This document shows positions 51,201 to 60,604 of a stretch of DNA of 64,000 nucleotides, piece after piece. Under the pieces are notes generated by a model. The model was not told the DNA's origin. It saw nothing but the letters and a program-made list of their open reading frames with translations, and made no database searches. The DNA comes from Nissolia schottii (taxonomy: Eukaryota; Streptophyta; Magnoliopsida; Fabales; Fabaceae). The translations under genes and the position numbers were made by a program. The stretch covers positions 13,979-77,978 of the forward strand of contig QANU01033113.1 in NCBI GenBank assembly GCA_003254905.1, written 5' to 3'. Numbering within the stretch: the stretch's first letter is position 1; every line of letters begins with the position of its first letter.

Positions 51201-54200
51201 TTAAGTGGAAACTATCATCTTAATTTCCCCTTCCCTCTGCATTTCCAATTATCACCATTGACAGCTTGTACGGGAATCAAATTTGGTACATATGGCAGTA
51301 TATAAGGAGTACTCTTGTTATGGAATCTCTACAAAATTAAACACAAGTAGGCCATCTGCTAACTAAACTGAAAACCTACAGCTTCTACTTCCTTAACTCG
51401 GATTCTCTCATGTTGCCCTATGATTCCTCTCATTAACTTTTTCTATTTTTAACAATGCATTTTTTATGTGGGGAGGTAGAATAGAAGTTATATGGAGATT
51501 CCACCAAGCTACTTGTGTAGGTAATATGATGGCGAAACAGATTGCATAGTGAAGAAAATATTTTGTGGTTTGAAAAAGTGGCCTAAAGTTTGGAATGATA
51601 GATTTATGCCTTGATGGCATCTGACTATTGCCAGAGAGGAATGCTGACAACACTACATACCTCAAATAGTAATGAGGTCAGATTACAACCCTTGTATGCA
51701 ATGCTGATAACAGTTGGGACAAAAGACCAATTCTCTGATATACCACTCAACAACATCTTGCTAAAGAATTTCAAAAAAAGGACTCGAGCAAGATAAGGCG
51801 GTTGATCTGGTAAAAGGTGTTAAAAGCCTTAATGAGCAAAAACACAATGTTGGAAGTGAAATGGATTAGTGGAACTAGTGCTTTAATTGGGGAATAACAA
51901 GGCTCATTGTCATTGGTAAACGTTTTCAAAGTTAGCAGAATCTAATGTTTAGGGACTAGTAACTAGCCAACTAGCCTAAGATGGACAAGTAAATTTAGGG
52001 ACTCTTTAAAACCTTGATGTTTGTGTACTGATTCTCTGGAGCAAGAAACGAAATGGCAGGTATAGCAGTATAGCATCTTTTTTCCAGATTAAATGCAACT
52101 AGTGAAAAGTTAATAACAAGGGTGAGCATTTGATCCTCTTTACCTTTAGTTTTCCTGATATATTAGCAATGTTTCGTTTTGAACTTTCGTTTAAATCTTC
52201 AGAAAACCTCTCATCAGCTACTTGCTGAAGCAATTTCTCCACTTCATTGGGGCCAAGATATGAACTTTTTAACTGCTTGATGTGAACCACATCCTTACCT
52301 CCCATTTTCACCCCAGCCACAATATGAGTACCATATTTCTCAATAAACCTGAAAAATTATGCCTTGCTTAATGCACCATTCACAGGTCCATGGCAACATA
52401 TTATGCATATCAAAGAAAGCACAAACTGAGGATGGTCAATCAGGCACAAGTACGGTTAAAAACTTCATGTGGAATTATAAAATGAGAAGCAGGAATATAT
52501 TGAAGAGGAGTGTGTGATAACTAAATCTAGGAGACAACTAATTTAAGACAGATTCTGCTTTCTCTTTATGTCTCTAGGTATCATAGAAGGAATTTAACAA
52601 AGAAGATCTAAAAGACTACCATCTATTCAAAATGGAAAAGTTATAAATCATTGTTCTTCCATAAAACTACCTAGTTGCACGAGGCCACAATAAGTAATAA
52701 ATGAGTGCAGTTAGATATGCTTTCATAAATTTAGTGTCTGATCATTCCTTCCTATCACAATCCACATTATTGTCGAGTTGTCAGCAACTTGGGAATCAAA
52801 CTCGTCTTTGGAGTCTTTTACTTAGAACTTCAATAAGGAATCAAAGAGCTACCGCCATGATGTTGACATATCAAAGATAAGAAAATTCTTTTAGGAATGT
52901 TACTTTTCATGTTCCACTAGTCCGTAAGTGTGGCTGGCTACCAAAGACATTCAGCCAAACAGATTCCATTTCCTTAAATAGTAATAAGTTTAATAGTCAC
53001 TACTATGCATAGCAATAACAACAACAGAGACAAATAGTAGAAAACAGGCGAGAGGCATGGCGAAAGACAATTGTACTCACTCAGCAAGGGCAGCAGGGTG
53101 CCATGATGTAGGCACCGCTTGTTTAACTTCGTCGGAAATAGTTATGTGGGTTCTATCTAACTCAACGTTATACAATGTTATGAACCAACCATCAAAAGCG
53201 AGGCTTTTAGTGGAAGCTGCATCCTTCTTCGAGCTGTCGTCTCTCATGTCAAACATAGCATTGAATATGCCAGATGGGATCTTCCCAGATAAAGATAGTT
53301 CTTGATTAAACTCCTCAGACATCTGCATCAAAGCATAAAATTATGGTGTCACTTTATGTTGCACAGGTACTGAATGCCGGGGACGGGGTATGAAATTTTT
53401 TGAAAAATAAGGGTATGGTATGTCGAATATATATATATATATAAATATAAATTTAATAAATTACATATAATAAAAAGAATCACAAGGTAACTCAGGTAAA
53501 TATTTAATCCAAAACCAATCACATAAGAAAAAAAATCAAAATTATATTCTTTAAATTCTTTCTAATAAAAAGTATGAAGAAGAATAAGGAGAGCTGATAA
53601 GTACGATTAAATGAGGAGCTGTAAAATAAAGGATTAAAGGAGAAGTTAGGATATTATGTTTGTAAGTCAAACGTGTGGGAAAAAAAAAACAAAACGACGT
53701 AGTTTAAGGTAATTTTGGTCAAGTGGCACACTCCGCCGTACCCTTTCTATTTCTAAAAAAAAAAAAATTGGTTACATGCCCAATCATATCCGAACATACC
53801 CACAGTATACCCAATCTCAATACGTACCCATACGGTACTTTTGAAAATATTAGAGTACCATGCAACTTAAGAAAAAAGCTTGACAATTATCACATGATTT
53901 TGAGCATTCTGCTAACGATGCAAAAAGAGAAACATTTGAGTGGAAAATAAATAGCCTAGAATTTGTAATGTGTTAAATTGCTGAGAGACATCTGCATCAG
54001 AATTTTTATTTTCTTAATAGAAATCGCCGGCTAATGGACTCCCAATAATCTAGCCCAAATGTTTTCCATTCACAAGACTCGAACTCAAGATCATACCACT
54101 AAAAGTATTACCTGTTCAAAGGAGAGGAGGCCGGAGGAAATCCTGAATGGCTCACCTTCTTCTAGGTGGCACTTGACGGAGCTGGGAGCGTCGGGAATAA

Positions 54201-54387
54201 CAACGCCGCCTGGGAACGCCAGCTCCATGTTCTGATTCCGGTTCCGGTCAAGTTCCAGCAACCTTGACTTGCAACCGCTAAAACGAATGTCACTGCAAGT
54301 CACGTCGTATCCTAGTCCAATTGCCCGCACCGCCTCTTCCGCCGCCAATTGCGGCGACCCTAACCCCGCATTTCTGCTTGTAGCCAT
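48288..54387 (-). CDS. MACPF-domain protein, NSL1-like (tandem copy 2)
   Basis: Paralogue of the gene at 41043-47508, with the same intron positions and phases. Exons on the - strand: 54387-54112, 53322-53081, 52348-52144, 50975-50892, 50790-50604, 49803-49643, 48980-48288. They total 1848 bp (615 aa). The MACPF signature is IEKYGTHIVAGVKMGG. Other blocks are AVRAIGLGYDVTCSDIRFSG, NQELSLSGKIPSGIFNAMFD, SISVRRGGIVAIGQ, VPITSLLKSVRGYGFLRHAV, PALQFSFMGPKLYVNT, RPVTGIHLFLEGRKSDHLGI and RGPEHMPGHWVVTGARL. Compared with copy 1, exon 4 is 12 bp longer and strongly changed, exon 6 is 9 bp shorter, and a CAAAA run encoded by GCG/GCC triplets (about 48835-48846) replaces a different sequence. It lacks the poly-Ala tract near the C-terminus. 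The promoter side shares little with copy 1, so expression may differ. The reading is intact, and the function is inferred from NSL1. Confidence 0.93.
49010..49053 (+). mobile_element. RTE-LINE-like tail in intron 6 of MACPF copy 2
   Basis: TGTAGCCCCACGTATTGGGA, then TAAGACTCTATTGTTGTTGT, resembles the 3' tail of the RTE-like LINE family seen at 16515-16755 and 18343-18398. It is absent from the paralogous intron of copy 1. The segment is short, so the call is tentative. Confidence 0.4.
53350..53875. mobile_element. Insertion in intron 1 of MACPF copy 2, unclassified
   Basis: Intron 1 is about 790 bp here but about 490 bp in copy 1. The extra stretch starts near TTGCACAGGTACTGAATGCC and ends near AGTACCATGCAAC. 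Those ends are imperfect reverse complements of about 13 bp, suggesting a small TIR element. The interior has an AT repeat (53428-53445) and GGGTATGG / CCATACGG-like words but no coding capacity. Confidence 0.4.
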
Positions 54388-55261
54388 TATTAATTGTATT
54401 ACTTGCTCAATTTAATTTCAGTTCAGGCCACTGCAGGGGCCAGCTAGGTGACTTTTCCGTTCGCTGAGATGAACATACAACCAGAAGAAGACGTCCACGA
54501 CCTTCTTATTATCCTTTTCAACACATTTTTGCCTTTAATGCAAGGAGCAAAGTTTCAACGAAACAACAACTGGTTCTTCTTTTTGACCTGTTTTTCCACA
54601 ATTGCTAATATTATATTTAATCTTTTCCATAAATTAAAAAAATATTGATGATAAAAGATTTAATATAATATTATTATGTGAAAAAAAATTATGCGAGAGA
54701 CTCTATTATTTACTAAAATAACTTTTTGTCCGTGACTTTGTCTAATTATTAAGTGTACGTTTAGTTTTTGGTCCGAACATGTTGAATTGATTCTCACACC
54801 TATAACTATTAAGAAGTAAAAAATATTCACTTCTCCATGATTAATTATGAGTATTTTTTTTCTTAAAAATCCAGCATGCTATAATTTGCCATCAAATAAT
54901 GAATAATTTGTGACTCGTCTCCATATTTTAAAGTTTTGTTTAATAACTTATAATTCTTAAACTCTCTAAAAATTAGTAGGCCCAGTGCTAATTTTAGGTG
55001 TATAAATAAAACAAGAAAAAGGGCACAGATCCTAAAATTGACACACCCAGTGCCAATTTCAGGTACAAACAGGAAAAAAAATTAAATTTTTCGCCAACTC
55101 TAAGCCTATAAATACCCCAACATCATCTTCTTCTCCACATTCATCTTCTTCTCTTGCCAATTCTCTTATCCTTATTACTCTTCTATTCTTCTCTTTACTC
55201 TTCTCTTTTTCTATTTTTTTTTTGCAGTGTGAAATTGGTTTATATTTGTAAGGAAAAAAAA
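54388..55261. other. Spacer between MACPF copy 2 promoter and the MULE relic
   Basis: No gene is supported. The first 200 bp are the promoter side of MACPF copy 2. The phrase CAGTGCTAATTTTAGGT near 54983 recurs as CAGTGCCAATTTCAGGT near 55050. A TCTTCTTCT-rich leader precedes the transposase start at 55262. Confidence 0.5.
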
Positions 55262-57176
55262 ATGAGTAGGGGAGGTATTGCGACTTTTATTTATTACAAT
55301 GGTTTGGTAAAAAATCTGGTGTTGAAGGAGTTGATTTCGTTAGTAATTGTTGTTCTTTAGCCGTCTATGTCGTTCTCAGATTTGCATTGTGCAATTTGTT
55401 TTCATTTTAGTAGGAGAGTTGAGAGAATTAGATATAGGGCTCCTCTGTCTTTTATTGATGGAGTTGTTAAATATCATCCTATTACGATATCGAATGACCT
55501 TCAGGTGCAACAAATGTTTTGTTTATATGAGACTTATAAGGCAAGTCTCAGTGCCATTGAATTGTTTGTTAACTTTGAGGAGGTTGTTCCTGATGTTGAT
55601 GATGAATATGGTCCGAGTTCAAGTCCAATGAATTAGGATAACGTTGCTCCACCTTTACTATCGGATGATGAGTGTTCGCTGACGAAGATGATGATTGCAG
55701 TTGGAGTGAGCATGAAAGTGATATGTCGGAAGACAATGGAACTAATGACGATTCAGGTATTGTAGATTATTTATTTTTTAAGATAATAATTAATTTAAAA
55801 TTTACAGAGATGGAAAAGTATGATCTACGCTCACCTCGTATAGAGAATCTTGTGTATTAGAAAAAAAATCTTTGTTAGGTAATAAGAAATTTGGCAATGA
55901 AATATAGACGAGTTAATTTTTATTTAATTATCCATATCGTTGGCCACAAGTATTAATTATTGTGTTTGTGAAAATAATTAATTTAGATTTATATTTCAAG
56001 AATTAATTTTAGATTTATAATTGTGTAATTAGTTTGAGATTTATAATTGTGTAATTAATTTAAAATTAACAGAGATAGAAAAGTATGCTCTACGCTCGCT
56101 TTGTATAGAAGATCTTGTATATCAAAAAAAAAATCTATGTTAGGTAATAAGAAATTTGGCAATGAAATATAGACAAGTTATTTTTTATTTAATTATCCAT
56201 ATCATTGGGCTCAAGTATTAATTACTGTGTTAATGAAAATAATTAATTTAGATTTATGTTTTTAGAATTAATTTTAGATTTATAATTGTGTAATTAGTTT
56301 AAGATTTATAATTGTGTAATTAATTTGGGATTCATAATTGTGTAATTTATTTTAGTGTTATAATTTTTAAAAAAGAAATCTCTATTGCTATTTGTAATAG
56401 TTAAATTTTAAAATGTTATTAAAATTGGTTGGTTATTGAAATTATTGTATAATTAATTTTTGTGATTGTGTGCATTAAAAATTACAGATAATGAAGGTGA
56501 TGAACAATCACACGGTCCACCGCCTTTCCTATGCACCTTCAATGCTGACGGTATGCATGCAACAGGGTTTGGAGATATGGGAAATGATTACGGTGCAACG
56601 GATGATCTCTATAAAGGGAGAATCTTCAATGATAAAGATGCAATCAAAGTTGTTGTTACAAACCATTGCATTTCAGAGCAGATTATAAGGTCAAGGAGTC
56701 AAGGCCGATGACATACTATTGCAAATGCAAACATTTCGGCAATGGGTGTCAATGGCTTATTAGGGAAACACTGAAAAAGAACAACTACTTATGGGAAGTT
56801 ACCAAATTCAATGTCTGCACACTTGTGTTGCATCAACACTTACTCGCGATCACCCTAAGCTGACCTCTGACCACATTGCTGGCATGATTTTGGCGCAGGT
56901 ATGCACAACGCCAAAGACGCCAGTAAAATCCATTCAGACGAGTGTTATGGATTGCCACAGATACTGGCCTTCATACCGAAAGGCAAGGTTAGCAAAACAA
57001 AAAGTAATTGCGCTAATGTATTGCCCTTGGAAAGAATCGTACAATGAGTTGTCATATTGGTTGCTTGCATTGAAGCATTTTGATGATTCGTGCGCAATTG
57101 AAATGGATATTGTCGATGCTTACAAAAATTATTGTGCAACAGTTTTATGTTTTGAAGACCAACTTAACCCAAAATG
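55262..57176 (+). pseudogene. MuDR/MULE transposase, N-terminal half, broken
   Basis: Fragments in different frames correspond to a plant Mutator-like transposase. The N-terminal leader is MSRGGIATFIYYNGLVKN, followed by HCAICFHFSRRVERIRYRAP and FEEVVPDVDDEYGPS, then an acidic linker (55672-55755). After an intron-like AT-rich gap comes the DNA-binding MudrA domain: DLYKGRIFNDKDAIK, a zinc-finger-like YYCKCKHFGNGCQWLIRET and HTCVASTLTRDHPKLTS. The region that normally precedes the catalytic core follows: RHRYWPSYRKARLAKQK as CHRYWPSYRKA, then WKESYNELSYWLLALKHF. Stops and at least three frame changes interrupt it: after about 55359, near 56680 and near 56815. The DDE catalytic core and C-terminal zinc knuckle are missing; the sequence passes straight into the array at 57166. 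It is immobile on its own. Confidence 0.8.
55792..56340. repeat. About 265-bp tandem duplication inside the MULE relic
   Basis: 55792-56056 and 56057-56340 are colinear copies (AATTTAAAATTWACAGAGAT, then AAAGTATG, TCTACGCTC, GGTAATAAGAAATTTGGCAA). Each ends in 2-3 copies of a 23-25 bp AT-rich unit, GATTTATAATTGTGTAATTA. It lies between two transposase fragments, where an intron would be expected. Confidence 0.75.
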
Positions 57177-58033
57177 ACTCAGTTTTATGTTTTGAAGACC
57201 AAAATGAACATTAACTTGTAATATATCAACACATAATTACACGATAATATTGGTATAAAGGTTAAATTCTAACATTATTGTTCTGAGAAAAAACGGACAA
57301 AAAAGCTAGAAAAAGGATAACACTCACTTTCTACCATGCTTAAATATTTTAAAGTATATGTACAAACTATTCAACAACTAGAAACCAAAAAATATGATTG
57401 AAACATAAACGAAAACGAAGACGAAAAAGCAAACTTTTGTGCTCACATGCACATACTTTTGAACAAGAACACATAAACTTTTTCACAAACATGCACAAAA
57501 TTGTTAAAAAAAACAACAACAAATATGATGGAAACAAAATGATACTCTAGGATTCATAAAGAATAAGATGAAAATAAAAAAAAATGATGTAAGAATGAGG
57601 AAGGAGAGAAAAAATCAAGAAGAATAAAAAAAAAGAGAAGAAATGCATATTAAAGAGAGTGAGTTGCGCAAAAGTTGACAAATTTTAGCTTGTACGCATA
57701 GCATTTCTCTATTAATTTAAATTTATTCTATCTAGTTCACTGAGTGAGAGAAAAAATGTTCAAAGTAACGATAGAAAAAACATATCGAGTTAATGAAGAA
57801 TGAGAAACAATAATCTAATCACACAAGCTACATATTTTTTCCCCACATTTGGATTAATTTAGAAAAAAAACACTAAAAAAAAGAAAATGAAAAAGGCTTA
57901 AATATGATTCAAGCTTACAAATTTTTATGAAAAATTTTCTTCTTGACGCTAGTGAGACTTTGTTAACTGCAAACATAACTAACAAAGTGTCACGTCAGTA
58001 GTATCATACGAGCAAAATAAACTCACCCAACTC
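57166..58033. repeat. Tandem array unit 1 (about 868 bp)
   Basis: The unit begins AACCCAAAATGACTCAGTTT and contains, in order: TCTAACATTATTGTTCTGAG, TTAAATATTTTAAAG, GCACATACTTTTGAACAAGA, GATTCATAAAGAATAAGATG, TTGTACGCATAGCATTTCTC, CTAATCACACAAGCTACA and TTTGTTAACTGCAAAC. It has no sustained open frame and is very AT-rich. The first 15 bases follow the MULE relic without a gap. Confidence 0.8.
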
Positions 58034-59147
58034 AACCCAAAATCACTTACTTTTATGTTTTAAAGACCAAAACGAGCATTAAATTGTAATATACCAACAC
58101 ATAATTACATGATAATATTAATTTAAAAGATTCAATTCTAACATTATTGTTCTGAGAAAAAACAGACAGAAAAGCCAGAAAAAGGATAACACCCACTCTC
58201 TACTATGCTTAAACATTTTAAAGCATATGTACAATCTTTTGAACTGATATGCACAAACTTTTCAATAACCAGAAACAAAAAAAATGACGAAAATGCAAAA
58301 AAGAAGAAAAGTTTTTTGCTCACATGCACATACTTTTGAACAAGAACGCATAAAATTTTCTATACACACGCACAAACTTTTGAAAAACGAAAAACGAAAA
58401 ACAATGAATATGATGGAAACAATAATAAAAAATCTTGGATTCATAAAGAATAAGATGGAAATGAAAAAAAATAATGCGAGATTGGAAAAGAAGATAGAAA
58501 TAATAAAGAATAATAACGAAAAAAAGAAGAAACATACATTACAGAGAGTGAGTTGTGCAATAATTAACAGATTTTTGGTTGTACGCATAACATTTCTCTA
58601 TTATTTTATATTTATTCTATAAATTAATGCAGTGAGAGAAAAATGTTAAAAATAAAGATAGAAAAAACATAATGAGTTAATGAAGAATGAGAAAGATAAT
58701 CTAATCACACAAGCTACAAATTTTTTTCCCATATTTGCATTAATTTAGAAAAAAATGGATAATAAAAAAAAAGAAAATAATGTCAAAATTGTTTTTAGAA
58801 ATGAAAAGACTTAAATATGGTTCAGGTTTACAAATTTTTAAGAAAAGTTTTTCTTCCTGACACTAGTGGGACTTTGTTAATTGCGAACGTATCTAACAAA
58901 GTATCATGTCAACAACCAACGGGGGTTGGTCCAAGTGGTAAGCTGCTTGGTATCGCTTAAGCAAGGTCCCGAGTTCGAGACCTTGTGTACGCAGTTATCC
59001 CCGCTAGGAGACTCACTCGCCATAGCCAGGTGCGCGATCCGGGTCGACCCGGATTAGTCAAGGCTAAGCCTTAGATACCGGACAGGCAACCTAAAAAAAA
59101 AGTATCACGTCAACGATATCATATGAAGAAAATAAACTCACCAACTC
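58034..59147. repeat. Tandem array unit 2 (about 913 bp plus SINE)
   Basis: This copy is colinear with unit 1, beginning AACCCAAAATCACTTACTTT. It carries a SINE insertion at 58914-59100. Removing the SINE and one target copy leaves about 913 bp. Long open frames on both strands at about 58262-58622 are low-complexity K/N/I- or F-rich shadows of AT-rich repeat and are not genes. Confidence 0.8.
58914..59100 (+). mobile_element. tRNA-derived SINE with 14-bp target duplication
   Basis: The 187-bp element has an A box (TGGTCCAAGTGG, about 58926) and a B box (GAGTTCGAGACC, about 58971) spaced as in tRNA-derived RNA polymerase III promoters, a GC-rich body (GGGTCGACCCGG) and a short A8 tail. It is flanked by AGTATCATGTCAAC (58900-58913) and AGTATCACGTCAAC (59101-59114), a 14-bp target duplication with one change. 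Array units 1, 3 and 4 show the empty site. Confidence 0.85.
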
Positions 59148-60080
59148 AACCCAAAATGACTCAATTTTATGTTTTGAAGACCAAAATGAACATTAACTTG
59201 TAATATACCAACACATAACTACATGATAATATTAGTACAAAGATTAAATTCTAACATTATTGTTCTGAGAAAAAACGGATAGAAAAGCCGAAAAAAGGAT
59301 AACACCCACTCTCTACCATGCTTAAATATTTTAAAGCATATGCACTTTTGAACTAATGTGCACAAACTTTTCAACAAATATAGAAACAAAAAAATATGAC
59401 AGAAACGTAAACGTAAACAAAAACAAGAATGAAGACAAAGAGGAAAACTTTGGTGGTTACATGAACATACTTACGAACAAGATTGCATAAATTTTTCTAT
59501 ACACATGCACAAACTTTTGAAAAAGAAATAACGAATATGATGGAAACAAAAATGAAAACTCTCAGATTCATAAAGAAGAAGATGTAAATGAAAAATAAAT
59601 CAAGCAAGATTGGGGAAGAAGAAAGAAAAAATAAAGAATAATAACAAAAAAAGAGAAGAAGCACACAATACAGAAAGTGAGTTATGCAACAGTTGACAGA
59701 TTTTGGGTTGTACGCATAACACTTTTCTATTATTTTATATTAATTCTATCTAGTTAATGCAATAAGAGAAAAATGTTACAAATAAAAATAGAAAAAACAT
59801 AATAAGTGTACAAAGAATGAGAAACAATAATCTAATCACACAAGCTACATTTTTTTCCCATATTTGCATTAATGTAGAAAAAATAAATAATAAAAAAAGA
59901 AAATAATGTCAAATTTGTATTTAGAAAAGAAAATGGCTTAAATATGATTTGGGATTAAAAAATTTTAAGAAAAGTTTTTCTTCCAAACGCTAGTAGGACT
60001 TTGTTAACTGCAAATGTAGCTAACAAAGTGTCACATTAACGATATCATATATATGAACAAAATATAAACTCACTCAACTT
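59148..60080. repeat. Tandem array unit 3 (about 933 bp)
   Basis: This copy begins AACCCAAAATGACTCAATTT and is colinear with units 1 and 2, including GTTGTACGCATAACACTTTT and CTAATCACACAAGCTACA. No coding region is present. Confidence 0.8.
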
Positions 60081-60325
60081 AACCCAAAATGACTTAGTTT
60101 TATGTTTTAAATATCATAACGAACATTAACTGGTAATATACCAACACAATATTACATGATAATATTAGTATAAAGATTAAATTCTAACATTATTTTTTTG
60201 AGAAAAACAGATAGAAAAGCCAGAACAGGGTAACGCCCACTCTCTACCATGCTTAAATATTTTAAAGCATATGCAAAAACTTTTGGAATGATGTGCACAA
60301 ACTTTTCAACAACTACAAACAAAAG
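60081..60325. repeat. Tandem array unit 4, left part
   Basis: The unit begins AACCCAAAATGACTTAGTTT and runs colinearly to AACTACAAACAAAAG at about 60325. There it is interrupted by the block containing the copia element, and it continues from about 63888. Confidence 0.75.
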
Positions 60326-60373
60326 ATAATACAAATTAAGAAAGAAAGCTTAGAGCTCGCACGTGGTGGTTAG

Positions 60374-60589
60374 TTGTTAGCACAAGGGGTTGGGCTGTAG
60401 TTTGTTGTTACAGCTTATTAAGCCGTTAGAGGTTGTTATACCATTTGGTAGTGTGCGCACTAGCAAGTAAGGACTATGGTGTACCATCATTCGTATATAA
60501 ATAAAAGGCACTGTACAGAGACTGAACCATGAGTTCAGTTCACCATTTTCATCACAAGCATAGCAAAGCATTTCACTTCTGATTTCGCA
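60374..60589 (+). repeat. Putative 5' LTR of the copia element
   Basis: It starts TGTTAGCACAAGG and ends GATTTCGCA three bases before the primer site. TATATAAATAAAAGG at about 60496-60510 looks like the LTR promoter/poly-A region. The 5' limit is inferred from the TG terminus because no second LTR is available for comparison. Confidence 0.65.
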
Positions 60590-60592
60590 TTA

Positions 60593-60604
60593 TGGTATCA
60601 GAGC
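60593..60604 (+). promoter_or_regulatory. Primer-binding site (initiator tRNA-Met)
   Basis: TGGTATCAGAGC is the standard copia primer-binding site, complementary to the 3' end of initiator methionine tRNA, and lies just after the LTR. Confidence 0.85.

Noticed and set aside
58262-58622. Opposed open frames of about 110 codons in the array
   Set aside because: Both are low-complexity translations of A-rich/T-rich repeat, are not kept open in the other array units, and match no family pattern.
58914-59000. A functional tRNA gene at the SINE head
   Set aside because: The A and B boxes are present, but the sequence cannot be folded by eye into a full cloverleaf, and it continues into a SINE body with an A tail and target duplications.
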